A stretch of 64,000 bases of DNA from Dietzia sp032248695 (lineage in GTDB: Bacteria; Actinomycetota; Actinomycetes; Mycobacteriales; Mycobacteriaceae). The stretch spans positions 248,001-312,000 of the forward strand of contig NZ_JAVHXC010000002.1 in assembly GCF_032248695.1 (NCBI RefSeq), given 5' to 3'. The position numbers and the translations under genes were made by a program. Shown in pieces: positions 8,765 to 18,988 of the stretch (position 1 is the stretch's first letter; each line of letters begins with the position of its first letter). The notes under the pieces are model-generated. The model was not told the DNA's origin. It was given only the letters and a program-made list of their open reading frames with translations, and did no database searches.

Positions 8765-10315
8765 CTACTCCAGCATGCTTCCCGTCGCGGCGAAACGGGT
8801 GTGGAACGAGAACGCCTCCTCGAGCATATGCGGGGTGTTCCCCGCGTCGGGCCGCGCGTTCGCCCGGTCGAGGTAGTCGTGGAGCTGCGGCCGGTACGCC
8901 GGGTCCGCGCAGTTGTCCACCACGAGGCGGGCGCGCCTGCGCGGGCTGAGCCCGCGCAGGTCGGCCAGGCCGTGCTCGGTGACGATGACCTGGACGTCGT
9001 GCTCGGTGTGGTCGACGTGCGGGATCATCGGGACGATCGCCGACACCGCGCCGCCCTTCGCGGTGGACGGGCTGAGGAACATGGAGACGTACCCGTTGCG
9101 GGTGAAGTCGCCGGACCCGCCGATCCCGTTCATGATCCGGGTGCCGCACACGTGGGTGGAGTTGACGTTGCCGTACACGTCCGCCTCCAGCATGCCGTTC
9201 ATCCCGATGATGCCCAGGCGTCGGACGATCTCCGGGTGGTTGCTGATCTCCTGCGGTCGCAGCGTGATGTGGTCGCGGTACAGGTCGATGTTGGCGACGA
9301 GCTCCTCCAGCCCGGCCTGCGACAGCGCGAGCGACGTGGCGGAGGCGTGCGCGACCTTGCCCTCACGGATGAGCCGCAGCATCGAGTCCTGGATGACCTC
9401 CGAGTAGCAGGTGAGGTTCTCGAACGGTCCGGCCTCCAACCCGGCGAGCACGGCGTTGGCGACGTTGCCGATGCCCGCCTGCAGCGGCAGCAGGCTGCCC
9501 GCCGGCATGCGTCCACGCTCGACCTCGTGACGGAAGAACTCCACGACGTGGCCGGCGATGGCCCGGCTGATCTCGTCGGGCTCGGTCAGCGCGCTCGCCG
9601 AGTCCTGCCGGTCGGTCGGCACCACCGCGATCACCTTGGCGGGGTCGACCTCGAGGTGGGCCTGTCCGATCCGGTCGTCGGGGCGCGTGAGCATGATCGG
9701 CCGCCGCTCCGGGGGCAGGGCCGTGCCGTAATAGATGTCGTGCATCCCCTCGACGTCCAGCGGGACCCACGAGTTCACCTCGAGGATCACCTTGTCCGCG
9801 ACGTCGAGCCAGGTCTTGTTGTTGCCCACCGACATCGACGGCACCAGCTTGCCGTCGTCGGTCACCGCGGCCACCTCGACCACGGCGACGTCCACGTTCC
9901 CGTAGTAGCCCTCCCACACCTGCTGGGCCACGTGCGAGAGGTGGATGTCGACGTAGTCCATGCGGCCGTCGTTGATCGCCCGGCGGGCGGTCGGCTCGCT
10001 CTGGTACGGCATCCGCAGGCCGACTCCGTCGACCTCCGCGAGCATCGCCTCCGCCTCGTTGCTCACCGAGGCGCCCGTGAGGAGGTTGACGCTGAAGTCC
10101 TCGCCGGTGGCCCGGACGGAGCGGATGCGTTCGGCGAGCGCCGGCGCGAAGGCCTTGGGGGTGCCCGCGCTGGCGAACCCGCTGATGGCGACCGTGTCCC
10201 CGTCGGAGATCCGTGCGACCGCGGTGGCGGCGTCGGTGACCAGGTCCCGGAAATGCGGATGACGGATGCGCGCCGGGTCGAACGTCGTTCCCGACTGATG
10301 GACGGCATTTCTCAT
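8765..10315 (-). CDS. Acetyl-CoA hydrolase / CoA transferase (Cat1/AarC family)
   Basis: 516-residue class-I-type CoA transferase or acyl-CoA hydrolase. Family segments include GDTVAISGFASAGTPKAF at the N-terminus, LQAGIGNVANAVLAGL, SEVIQDSMLRLI, and GIGGSGDFTRNGY/FLSPSTAKGG near the C-terminus. Glu306 in SEVIQD sits where the catalytic Glu of succinyl-CoA:acetate CoA transferases lies (family knowledge), forming a glutamyl-CoA thioester. The ATG at 10315 opens MRNAVHQSGTTFD. It could move CoA between acetate, propionate or succinate and pathway acids. It lies upstream of the shortened AtuA gene on the same strand and diverges from the MarR gene. Confidence 0.9.
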   Translation of the reverse strand: MRNAVHQSGTTFDPARIRHPHFRDLVTDAATAVARISDGDTVAISGFASAGTPKAFAPALAERIRSVRATGEDFSVNLLTGASVSNEAEAMLAEVDGVGLRMPYQSEPTARRAINDGRMDYVDIHLSHVAQQVWEGYYGNVDVAVVEVAAVTDDGKLVPSMSVGNNKTWLDVADKVILEVNSWVPLDVEGMHDIYYGTALPPERRPIMLTRPDDRIGQAHLEVDPAKVIAVVPTDRQDSASALTEPDEISRAIAGHVVEFFRHEVERGRMPAGSLLPLQAGIGNVANAVLAGLEAGPFENLTCYSEVIQDSMLRLIREGKVAHASATSLALSQAGLEELVANIDLYRDHITLRPQEISNHPEIVRRLGIIGMNGMLEADVYGNVNSTHVCGTRIMNGIGGSGDFTRNGYVSMFLSPSTAKGGAVSAIVPMIPHVDHTEHDVQVIVTEHGLADLRGLSPRRRARLVVDNCADPAYRPQLHDYLDRANARPDAGNTPHMLEEAFSFHTRFAATGSMLE

Positions 10316-10501
10316 GCGGTGACCATAGCGCCGGTCACACCGGGAACCGTCCTCGCCGGATCGTCGCCCTCCCCCCATGATGGTGGAGGGGCGCGGGCGC
10401 TCCCGCCCGGTGCCGCCTCGCCGAGTCGGCCCTGTACAGGGCCGCCGGCCGGATAGACTCGGTGGATCGCCCCCACAGTCGCGCCCCTCAGGAGTGTGCC
10501 C

Positions 10502-11008
10502 TTGCCCCCCAGGACCACCCCGATCCCCGATCGCATCGACCAGGCGCGTGCCAACTGGGAACGCGAGGGCTGGGTCGACGCCGCGCAGGGGATGACCGTC
10601 GTGACCTCGGTGATGCGCGCGCACCAGATCCTGCTCGCCCGCGTCGAGGAGACCCTGCGGCCCTGGAACCTGTCGTTCCCGCGCTATGAACTCCTCCGCC
10701 TGCTCGCCTTCTCCCGCTCCGGGGCCCTGCCCATCACCAAGGCCTCCGAGCGGCTCCAGGTCCACGTCACCAGCGTCACCAGCGCCATGAAGCGTCTGCT
10801 GGACGCGGGCCTGGTGGAGCGGCGTCCGCACCCGACCGACGGGCGGACCACCCTCGTCGAGATCACCGAGGACGGCCGGCGGGTGGTGGCCGAGGCGACC
10901 GCCGCGCTCAACGCCGGCGTGTTCGCCGACCCGGGGATGGACACCGAGGAGCAGGTCGCGCTCATCGACGCCATCTCCTCCCTGCGCCGGTCCGCCGGGG
11001 ACTTCTGA
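10502..11008 (+). CDS. MarR-family transcriptional regulator
   Basis: About 168 residues with a winged helix-turn-helix typical of MarR proteins: PRYELLRLLAFSRSGALPITKASERLQVHVTSVTSAMKRLLDAGLVERRPHPTDGRTTLVEIT spans roughly residues 60-120, split here into recognition helix and wing with the DGR(T) wing turn. The TTG at 10502 was chosen because an AGGAG element ends 7 bases before it. The in-frame GTG at 10496 lies too close to that element. It is transcribed away from the acetyl-CoA hydrolase gene, so it may regulate that gene. MarR proteins usually respond to small aromatic or acyl ligands, but the ligand here is unknown. Confidence 0.85.
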   Translation: MPPRTTPIPDRIDQARANWEREGWVDAAQGMTVVTSVMRAHQILLARVEETLRPWNLSFPRYELLRLLAFSRSGALPITKASERLQVHVTSVTSAMKRLLDAGLVERRPHPTDGRTTLVEITEDGRRVVAEATAALNAGVFADPGMDTEEQVALIDAISSLRRSAGDF

Positions 11009-11082
11009 CCCGTTCCCGCCGGAGGGGCGCCGGTCCCACGCCGGCGCACCGCGCTCGCGCGACGGGGGCCGCACACACGACA

Positions 11083-11120
11083 CCGCGCCCGACCCCCCTC
11101 TCGGGTGGGGTCGGGCGCGG
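11083..11120. terminator. Strong hairpin between convergent genes
   Basis: CCGCGCCCGACCCC (11083-11096) pairs perfectly with GGGGTCGGGCGCGG (11107-11120) around a 10-base loop. An outer CACACGA/TCGTGTG pairing extends it. It lies between the ends of the MarR gene and the MHS transporter gene and can serve both. No U-tract follows, as is common for GC-rich actinobacterial terminators. Confidence 0.8.
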
Positions 11121-11171
11121 CTGATCGTGTGGCCGGTTGCGGGGACGGGGCCCCGGATCAGCGGGTGCCGG

Positions 11172-12599
11172 TCACGGCACCTCGGCGGCGATGACGCGGT
11201 CGGCGGTGATCGTCGCGTCGGCGTCCATGTCGTTCTTGCTCGACTCCGTCATGGCGATCACGCAGAGCATCGACATGGCGGACAGGAGCGAGAGCATGAT
11301 GCCCACTCCCAACGTGTTGCCCGCGGCGACCATCGCGGCGGCGGCCAGCGGCGGCAGCGCGCCACCGAGGATGCCGGCGAGGTTGTAGCCCAGCCCGGCG
11401 CCGGTGTAGCGGTAGCGGGCCTGGAACAGCTCGGGCAGGAGCGCGCCGGCCGGACCGTACGCGATGCCGAAGATGACGAGGGTGACGAACAGGACCAGGG
11501 CGAACGCGATCGGGGATCCGGTGTCGAGGATCGGGAACACGAACAGCGTCCAGATCACGGCCAGGGCGACCGAGGTGCCGATGACCTTCTTGCGGCCGAT
11601 GCGGTCGGAGTAGATCGCCGAGACCGCGATCGCGGCACCGAAGATCAGGGCGGCGAGCATGCCCATACCCAGCACGAACGGGCGCGGGTGCTCGAGGTTC
11701 TTGGTGGCGTAGTTCGTGAGGAACGAGGTGCCCATGTAGAAGAGGGAGAACAGCGAGGTGAGCGCGCCACCGGCGATGAGGATCTCCTTCCACTGGAAGC
11801 GGATCGCATCGGCGAAGGGCAGCGTGCGCGGGGCGGTCTCCGTGGCCGCACGGGCGCGGTCCTGCTTGAAGACGGGGGTCTCCTCGACCGAGATGCGGAT
11901 CCACAGACCGATGAGGACCAGGACCGCGGACAGCAGGAACGGGATGCGCCAGCCGTACTGCATGAACGGGCTGTCGACGTCCGCGCCGTCGCCGGCGATG
12001 AGGGAGAACAGCAGGAAGGTGCCGGAGGAGAGGAAGAAGGCGAAGGCCACGCCGAGCTGCGGCCACATGCCCATGAGCCCGCGCTTGCCCTTGGGCGCGT
12101 ACTCCGCCGTGAGCAGGGTCGCGCCGGCCCATTCACCGCCGACGGCGAAGCCCTGGAAGAAGCGGCACGCGACGAGCAGGGTCGGGGCGAGGATGCCGAT
12201 CCCGTTCTCGAACGCCCCGAACGCGCCGGTCTCGTATCCGGGCAGCAGGCCGATGAACACCGTGGCGACACCCATGATCATGAGCGTCCAGACCAGGGTG
12301 CGCTTGCGGCCGATCCGATCGCCGAAGTGGCCGAAGACCGCCGCGCCCACGGGGCGCGCGAAGAACGCGACCGCGAACGTCGCGAAGGACGACAGGGTCG
12401 CAGTGGCGGGGTTCTGATCCGGGAAGAACAGGGTCGGGAAGACCAGGGCCGCGGCGGTGCCGTAGATGAAGAAGTCGTACCACTCGATCGTCGTACCGAT
12501 CGAGGAGGCCGCGGCGACCTTGGCGAGCGAGGTCTTCTGCGCGACCGGCGGGTTCGGCGACTGTGCCGAATCCCCCGCGGGGAGGTTCGTGGCTGTCAA
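11172..12599 (-). CDS. MFS transporter, metabolite:H+ symporter (MHS) family
   Basis: 475-residue inner-membrane transporter with about 12 hydrophobic helices. Hallmarks of the MHS (ProP/KgtP/ShiA) group are IGTTIEWYDFFIYG at the start, DRIGRKRTLVW after helix 2, RFFQGFAVGGEWAGA around helix 4-5, and a second DRIGRKK loop in the C-terminal half. Substrates of the group are small acids or betaines taken up with protons. The TTG at 12599 was chosen because GGAG stands five bases before it, and upstream codons of the open frame look non-coding. It shares a divergent promoter region with the CYP152 gene, which carries two Crp/GlxR-like sites. A carboxylate substrate is inferred. Confidence 0.88.
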   Translation of the reverse strand: MTATNLPAGDSAQSPNPPVAQKTSLAKVAAASSIGTTIEWYDFFIYGTAAALVFPTLFFPDQNPATATLSSFATFAVAFFARPVGAAVFGHFGDRIGRKRTLVWTLMIMGVATVFIGLLPGYETGAFGAFENGIGILAPTLLVACRFFQGFAVGGEWAGATLLTAEYAPKGKRGLMGMWPQLGVAFAFFLSSGTFLLFSLIAGDGADVDSPFMQYGWRIPFLLSAVLVLIGLWIRISVEETPVFKQDRARAATETAPRTLPFADAIRFQWKEILIAGGALTSLFSLFYMGTSFLTNYATKNLEHPRPFVLGMGMLAALIFGAAIAVSAIYSDRIGRKKVIGTSVALAVIWTLFVFPILDTGSPIAFALVLFVTLVIFGIAYGPAGALLPELFQARYRYTGAGLGYNLAGILGGALPPLAAAAMVAAGNTLGVGIMLSLLSAMSMLCVIAMTESSKNDMDADATITADRVIAAEVP

Positions 12600-12686
12600 G
12601 ACAACTCCAAGTCCTGTGAGGGGCGGCCGGGCCGAGCCCGGGCTGGGTGATCCCCGACGCATGAACGTCGATTGACGCAGAACTTA

Positions 12687-12702
12687 TGTGATGGCCACCA
12701 CA
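12687..12702. promoter_or_regulatory. Crp/GlxR-type binding site
   Basis: TGTGATGGCCACCACA fits TGTGA-N6-TCACA with a single mismatch. It is 88 bases from the transporter start and 191 from the CYP152 start. A -10-like TAAGTT on the minus strand overlaps its edge, so it probably acts on the transporter promoter. Confidence 0.5.
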
Positions 12703-12730
12703 CGCCGATACACCCGAAAGTGGAGGGTGG

Positions 12731-12744
12731 GTGATCTGCCTCAC
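12731..12744. promoter_or_regulatory. Second Crp/GlxR-type site, perfect GTGA-N6-TCAC core
   Basis: GTGATCTGCCTCAC has both half sites intact. It lies 44 bases after the start of the previous site in the same divergent intergenic region (12600-12892). The rest of this 293-base gap holds only promoter-like sequence, such as TAGGGT about 60 bases before the CYP152 ATG. Confidence 0.5.
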
Positions 12745-12892
12745 GCAGACGGCCGACCCGCCGGCGGTGCACGTCCGCCACGGCGGGTCGCCGCGCGGCG
12801 GGCTCCACCGGAAGCGCATCGCGGCGGGCCGCTCTAGGGTGGCGGCGAGACGCCGACCGCGAGTTCCCATCCGAGCACGAAGGAGAGCGCCC

Positions 12893-14200
12893 ATGCCCCG
12901 ACCCGTCCCCCGGGTGATCCGCGACCAGTCCCTCGATTTCCTGCGATCCGGTTACCTCTTCGCCTCCCGGGTACGCCGGCGTGCGGGGGTCACCCCCGAG
13001 TCCCAGACACCGGTCCGGCTGCGGCTGATGGGCCGGAGCACGGTGTTGCTCCGGGGAATCGACGGCGTCCGCGCGTTCTACGACGCCGACAAGGTCGCCC
13101 GCGACGGAGCGATGCCGGGGTTCATCCGGTTGCCGCTGTTCGGCCCCGGCTCCGTCCACACGCTCGACGGCCGCGCCCACGCCACACGCAAGAACGCGAT
13201 GGCCGACATGGCCTACGACGACGACCGCGCCGCCCACTTCGGTGAGCTGGTGGCCGAGGAACTCGAGGAGATGCTCGACCGGTGGGCGCGCAGCGGCCGC
13301 GGCACCGTCTACGACGACACCTCGACCGCGTTCGGACGGGCGGCGTTCCGCTGGGCCGGCCTGCCCGTCACCCCCGCGGAGGCCGACCGCCGCGCCCGCC
13401 AGATGAGCCGCCTTCTCGACACGTTCGGTCGCGTGTCGACCAACCCGATCGCCCAGCTCGAGCGCGTGCGGCTGGACCGCTGGGCCACCGGAGTGATCCG
13501 AGCGGTGCGCTCGGGCGACCTGCGGGCCGAGCCCGGCTCCGTCCTGGCGGCCATGGCCGACCTGCGCGACGAGAACGGCGCGCTCGTCGACGACCGCACC
13601 GCGGCGGTGGAGCTCCAGAACCTCACCCGCCCCACCGTGGCGGTGGCCCGGTTCGCGGCGTTCGCCGCGATCGCCCTCACCGAACACCCCGAGTGGGCGC
13701 ACCGGATCCGGGAGGCCGCGTCCGCCGCCGGCCGGCTCTCCGCGATCCCCGAGGCCGTGGCGTTCGCCCAGGAGGTCCGCCGCGTCTACCCGTTCGTGCC
13801 CATGCTGCCCGCCCTGGCCACCACGGACTTCGAGGTCCAGGGCTGCCCCGTACGCAAGGGCCAGCGGGTGCTGCTCGATCTCCTCGGGACCGACACCGAT
13901 CCCGAGCACTGGCCGGACGCCACCACATTCGACCCCGGCCGGTTCATGGGCGTCGACGACGCCGAGGCTCTCGAGGCGTTCATCCCCCACGGTGGCGCCG
14001 ACGTGCGCACGGGCCACCGCTGCCCCGGCGAGAAGATCGCGGTGGCCGCGCTGTCCGCCGCCGTGGCCGCGCTGTGCCGCCCCGGGGTCCGGGTCAGTCG
14101 CGACCCCGACGACCTGACGTTCCCGTGGACCGAGATGCTGACCCGGCCCGCCACCGGCGTCCGGGTGACCTGGCGGGAACACGAGGCCGCGGCGGCGTAG
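12893..14200 (+). CDS. CYP152 fatty-acid peroxygenase, OleT-like decarboxylase candidate
   Basis: 435-residue P450 of the H2O2-using CYP152 family. The heme-ligand region IPHGGADVRTGHRCPGE places the ligand at Cys377, and the I-helix has the family's Arg-Pro pair (Arg246-Pro247 in NLTRPTVAVARF) instead of the usual acid-Thr pair. These features let the substrate carboxylate act as the general acid. Phe83 and His89 in the LFGPGSVHTLDG segment match the Phe79/His85 arrangement of OleT, which decarboxylates fatty acids to terminal alkenes. The hydroxylases P450-BSbeta and P450-SPalpha have Gln at the His position. An AAGGAG ribosome site stands 8 bases before the ATG. It diverges from the MHS transporter. 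Alkene formation is a prediction. Confidence 0.9.
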   Translation: MPRPVPRVIRDQSLDFLRSGYLFASRVRRRAGVTPESQTPVRLRLMGRSTVLLRGIDGVRAFYDADKVARDGAMPGFIRLPLFGPGSVHTLDGRAHATRKNAMADMAYDDDRAAHFGELVAEELEEMLDRWARSGRGTVYDDTSTAFGRAAFRWAGLPVTPAEADRRARQMSRLLDTFGRVSTNPIAQLERVRLDRWATGVIRAVRSGDLRAEPGSVLAAMADLRDENGALVDDRTAAVELQNLTRPTVAVARFAAFAAIALTEHPEWAHRIREAASAAGRLSAIPEAVAFAQEVRRVYPFVPMLPALATTDFEVQGCPVRKGQRVLLDLLGTDTDPEHWPDATTFDPGRFMGVDDAEALEAFIPHGGADVRTGHRCPGEKIAVAALSAAVAALCRPGVRVSRDPDDLTFPWTEMLTRPATGVRVTWREHEAAAA

Positions 14201-14202
14201 AA

Positions 14203-14230
14203 CCGCCCCGCCGTCGTGACGGCGGGGCGG
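14203..14230. terminator. Bidirectional hairpin terminator
   Basis: CCGCCCCGCCGTC (14203-14215) and GACGGCGGGGCGG (14218-14230) are exact complements with a minimal loop. The hairpin starts two bases after the CYP152 stop and ends 25 bases before the LuxR-gene stop, so it serves both convergent genes. Confidence 0.75.
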
Positions 14231-14255
14231 GGGGCCGGTGATACGGCGGGGCGGG

Positions 14256-15119
14256 TCAGGGCAGGAGGCCGAGCAGGCGCGCGCGGGCCACCGACTCCAT
14301 CCGTGAGCGCGTGCCCAGCTTGGTGCCGATGTTGCGCAGGTAGGCCTTGATCGTCTCCGGCGAGAGCGACAACCGCGCTCCCACCTCCGCGTTGGACAAT
14401 CCGAGGGCCACCTGGGCGAGGACGTCGATCTCGCGCGGTGAGAGCACCGATTTGGCGGCCACCGGGATGTCTCCGGCGTCCGGCGCGCGCCCGACGCCGG
14501 CGAGGGCCGAGCCGGCGGCCAACAACCGGTCGCGGAGCGCCGGGTCGCCCAGCTCGGCCGCGATCGCGCGCAGCTCACCGTGCAGCACCCGCAACTGCTC
14601 GCGGTCCGACGCCTCCAGGCCGACGGTGTGCTCGGCGGCGGCGACGTCGGCCATGCGCAGGCGACGATCGACCTCGTCACGGACCCGGAACTCCGAGGCC
14701 AGATCGGCGGCGACCGAGTTGAACGTCCGCGTCACGTGATCGCCGAGCTGGGTGGCCACGCGCGCCGAACCGTAGAGGATCGTGCGGGCGACCCCGGAGA
14801 CCATCACCGGCACCGAGATGATGGCCCGGAGCCCCTCCTGCCCCACCGCCTCCGCGTAGTGCCGGGTGATGCCGGAACAGTCCTCGTAGTCGCGGACCGT
14901 CGCCGGTCTCCCGGACGCCATCACGTGGCCTCCCAGCCCGCGGCCCTTGGCGACCTGGAGTCCCTGCATCGAGGTGGTGCGGGCGCCGATGAACCTGCTG
15001 AGCTGGGCGGTCTCGCCGTTCCCCTCCCCGGCGAAGACCATGGGGAGCCCGGATTCCTGGCGGGCACGGCGCAGTGCGCCCAGGACGGCGTCCGAATCGC
15101 TCGGCCGGAGGGTGGTCAT
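14256..15119 (-). CDS. GAF-LuxR transcriptional regulator of the valine operon
   Basis: 287-residue regulator. The N-terminal half looks like a GAF-type sensor (about residues 10-150, including GLGGHVMASGRPATVRDYED and GLRAIISVPVMV). A helical linker follows, then a C-terminal LuxR helix-turn-helix at about 225-285 with LSPREIDVLAQVALGLSNAEV and LSPETIKAYLRNIGTKLG. No phosphoreceiver domain is present, so a small ligand is more likely than a phosphorelay. It is the last gene of the leftward operon, 24 bases after mmsB, which suggests it controls its own operon. The ligand is not apparent from the sequence. Confidence 0.85.
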   Translation of the reverse strand: MTTLRPSDSDAVLGALRRARQESGLPMVFAGEGNGETAQLSRFIGARTTSMQGLQVAKGRGLGGHVMASGRPATVRDYEDCSGITRHYAEAVGQEGLRAIISVPVMVSGVARTILYGSARVATQLGDHVTRTFNSVAADLASEFRVRDEVDRRLRMADVAAAEHTVGLEASDREQLRVLHGELRAIAAELGDPALRDRLLAAGSALAGVGRAPDAGDIPVAAKSVLSPREIDVLAQVALGLSNAEVGARLSLSPETIKAYLRNIGTKLGTRSRMESVARARLLGLLP

Positions 15120-15143
15120 CTCAGCTCTCCTGTTACTGACGGG

Positions 15144-16055
15144 TCAGCCCCGCGCGGAGTCGCGGATGCTGGTGATGATGGCGGAGAAGTCCTTGTCCCC
15201 GTGGTCCTGCGCGAACTCGTCGTACAGGGCCGCGGCGGCGGCACCCAGCGGCGCCACGGTGCCGGTGCTCTCCAGGGCGGACAGCGCCAACCCGAGATCC
15301 TTGTTCATCAGCGCGGTCGCGAAGCCGGGCTTGAACTCGTTGTTCGCCGGCGACGTCGGGACCGGACCCGGGACCGGGCAGTTGGTGTGCAGGGCCCAGC
15401 TGTTGCCGGTGGCGCCGGTGACGACGTCGAACAGCGCCTGGTGCTCGAGCCCCAGCCTCTCGGCCAGCACGAACGCCTCGCCGATCGCGATCTGGTGCAC
15501 CGCCAGGACCATGTTGTTGCAGACCTTCGCCGCCTGCCCGGCGCCGGCGGCGCCGCAGTGGATGACCTTCCCCGCCATCGGTTCGAGAACCGGCTCGGCG
15601 GCGGCGAACGCCTCCGGCTCGCCCCCGACCATGAACGCGAGGGTGCCGGCCGTGGCACCCTTGACCCCACCCGAGACCGGCGCGTCCACCTGCAGCATCC
15701 CGGCGGACACCGCCCGCTCGTGGACCTCGCGGGCGTCGTCGACCGAGATGGTCGACGAGTCGATGAACAGCGTGCCCGCCTCCGCGGAGTCGAGTACCTC
15801 GGCGTAGGTGGACTTCACCAGGTCCCCGTTGGGCAGCATCGTGATGACCACCGCGGCGCCCCGCACCGCCTCGGCCGGGGACCCACACACCGTGACACCG
15901 GCCTCGCGGGCGGCGTCCTGCGCGGCCGGCACGGGGTCGAAGCCGCGGACCGCGTGACCGGCCCCGGCCAGGTTGGCGGCCATCGGGCCGCCCATGTTGC
16001 CCAGCCCGAGGAACGCCACGGTCGGCTTGTCGGTGCTCGTGTCCACGTTGCTCAT
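15144..16055 (-). CDS. mmsB: 3-hydroxyisobutyrate dehydrogenase
   Basis: 303-residue beta-hydroxyacid dehydrogenase that oxidises 3-hydroxyisobutyrate to methylmalonate semialdehyde with NAD+ in valine breakdown. The Rossmann motif FLGLGNMGGPMA is at residues 15-26, the substrate-binding signature DAPVSGGVKGATAGTL is near 125, and the catalytic Lys/Asn segment is AAKVCNNMVLAVHQIAIGEAF. The ATG at 16055 starts 3 bases after the stop of isobutyryl-CoA dehydrogenase. A second, more divergent member of the family is at 31892-32905. The mmsA and acyl-CoA dehydrogenase neighbours fix the assignment. Confidence 0.95.
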   Translation of the reverse strand: MSNVDTSTDKPTVAFLGLGNMGGPMAANLAGAGHAVRGFDPVPAAQDAAREAGVTVCGSPAEAVRGAAVVITMLPNGDLVKSTYAEVLDSAEAGTLFIDSSTISVDDAREVHERAVSAGMLQVDAPVSGGVKGATAGTLAFMVGGEPEAFAAAEPVLEPMAGKVIHCGAAGAGQAAKVCNNMVLAVHQIAIGEAFVLAERLGLEHQALFDVVTGATGNSWALHTNCPVPGPVPTSPANNEFKPGFATALMNKDLGLALSALESTGTVAPLGAAAAALYDEFAQDHGDKDFSAIITSIRDSARG

Positions 16056-16058
16056 CTA

Positions 16059-17222
16059 CTACGCTCCCAGTCCGCGCGCGGCGACGGCCCGGCCGACGAC
16101 GACGCGCATGATCTCGTTCGTGCCCTCAAGGATGCGGTGCACCCGCAGATCCCGCACGATCTTCTCGATTCCGTATTCGGATAGATATCCGTAGCCGCCG
16201 AACAGCTGCAGCGAGCGGTCCGCGACGTCGAAGCACCGGTCGGTGACGAACAGCTTGGCCATGGCGCACAGCTCGACGTGGTCGGGCTCCTTGGCGTCCA
16301 GCGCCGCGGCGGCCCGCCACAGCATCAACCGGCTCGCCTCCAGCTGCGTGGCCAGCTCCGCGAGGGTGAATCGGATGGTCGGCTCGTCGATGAGCGCGCC
16401 ACCGAACGCCTCGCGGTCCCGCACGTGGGCCACCGCCCGCGAGTAGGCCTCCTGCGCCCCGCCCAGCGAGCACGCCGCGATGTTGATACGGCCACCGTTG
16501 AGACCGCGCATCGCGATGGTGAAGCCCAGCCCCTCGCCCCCGGAGTCGGCCCCACCGATGAGGTTGGCGGCCGGCACGCGCACGCCCTCCATGATCACCT
16601 GCGCGGTGGGCTGCGCGTTCCACCCCATCTTCCGCTCGTCGGGGCCGAAACTCAGCCCGTCCGAGTCCGCGGGGACCAGGAACGCCGAGATGCCCTTCGG
16701 GCCGGCGTCCCCGGTCCTCGCCATGACCAGATACACGTCCGACTGTCCGCCGCCGGAGATGAACTGCTTGGTCCCGGTGAGCACGTAGTGGTCACCGTCC
16801 CGGACCGCCTTCGTCCGCAACGCCGCGGCGTCGGACCCGGCGCCGGGCTCGGTGAGGCAGTAACTCGCGAAGGCCTCCATCGAGGCGAGTCGCGGGATCC
16901 ACTCGTGCCGCTGCTCGTCGGTGCCGAACTCGTCGACCATCCACACGCACATGTTGTGGATCGACAGGTACGCCGCCACCGACGGGCACCCGCGCGCGAG
17001 CTGCTCGAAGATCCGCACCCCGTCCAGGCGACGCATCCCGCTGCCCCCGACGTCCTCGGAGACATAGATCGCGCCCATGCCCATCCCCGCGGCCTCGCGC
17101 AGGACGTCCTTGGGGAAGTGATGGGCCTCGTCCCACTCCTGCGCCATGGGACCGATCCGCTTGTCCGAGAAATCGCGAGCGGCGTCGACGATGACCTTGT
17201 CGTCGTCATCCAGCGTGAACAT
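16059..17222 (-). CDS. Isobutyryl-CoA dehydrogenase (acyl-CoA dehydrogenase family)
   Basis: 387-residue FAD enzyme that oxidises isobutyryl-CoA to methacrylyl-CoA. FAD/substrate signatures YCLTEPGAGSDAAAL and KQFISGGGQSD are followed by the C-terminal QLFGGYGYLSEYGIEKIVRDLR and RILEGTNEIMR. Glu366 in LEGTNE is the canonical catalytic base. Length is normal for the family. Genes for the next two valine steps (enoyl-CoA hydratase and 3-hydroxyisobutyryl-CoA hydrolase) are not in this operon. Position between mmsA and mmsB makes isobutyryl-CoA the likely substrate. Sequence alone would also allow 2-methylbutyryl-CoA. Confidence 0.93.
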   Translation of the reverse strand: MFTLDDDDKVIVDAARDFSDKRIGPMAQEWDEAHHFPKDVLREAAGMGMGAIYVSEDVGGSGMRRLDGVRIFEQLARGCPSVAAYLSIHNMCVWMVDEFGTDEQRHEWIPRLASMEAFASYCLTEPGAGSDAAALRTKAVRDGDHYVLTGTKQFISGGGQSDVYLVMARTGDAGPKGISAFLVPADSDGLSFGPDERKMGWNAQPTAQVIMEGVRVPAANLIGGADSGGEGLGFTIAMRGLNGGRINIAACSLGGAQEAYSRAVAHVRDREAFGGALIDEPTIRFTLAELATQLEASRLMLWRAAAALDAKEPDHVELCAMAKLFVTDRCFDVADRSLQLFGGYGYLSEYGIEKIVRDLRVHRILEGTNEIMRVVVGRAVAARGLGA

Positions 17223-17250
17223 ACAGTTCCTCTCCTACGCCCGGCAGGCG

Positions 17251-18777
<1,527 letters not shown>

Positions 18778-18851
18778 GACCGTCCCTTCGTCAGCGGGGA
18801 CGCCCCGGCCGGTCGGCCGAGCGCCCCTCTCCCGTGATGCCCATCACCCTA

Positions 18852-18869
18852 TACTTGCAACTCCTAGTA
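18852..18869. promoter_or_regulatory. Partly symmetric element upstream of mmsA
   Basis: TACTTGCAACTCCTAGTA has TACT/AGTA outer arms and further matching positions (12 of 18 agree with its reverse complement). It stands out as AT-rich in a GC-rich region, 75 bases before mmsA. It may combine a -10 region with an operator. The recognising protein is unknown. Confidence 0.4.
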
Positions 18870-18942
18870 ATCCATATCCGGGGCGGACCGACCCGCCACC
18901 CTCCCCTTTCGGGTGTACCGCCGCGGCCGACGGCGGCCCTAC

Positions 18943-18958
18943 TGTGAGCTGACTCACT
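18943..18958. promoter_or_regulatory. Crp/GlxR-type binding site
   Basis: TGTGAGCTGACTCACT keeps both half-site cores (TGTGA and TCAC) with a 6-base spacer and differs from consensus only at the last base. It is 30 bases before the ATG of the acyl-CoA synthetase, where it could act as repressor or downstream site. Confidence 0.6.
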
Positions 18959-18988
18959 ACGCAGGAACGTCCGTCGACAGGAGCACCC

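Noticed and set aside
10316..10345. GTGA and TCAC half sites near the acetyl-CoA hydrolase start
   Set aside because: They are 12 bases apart instead of six, so they do not make a Crp-type site.
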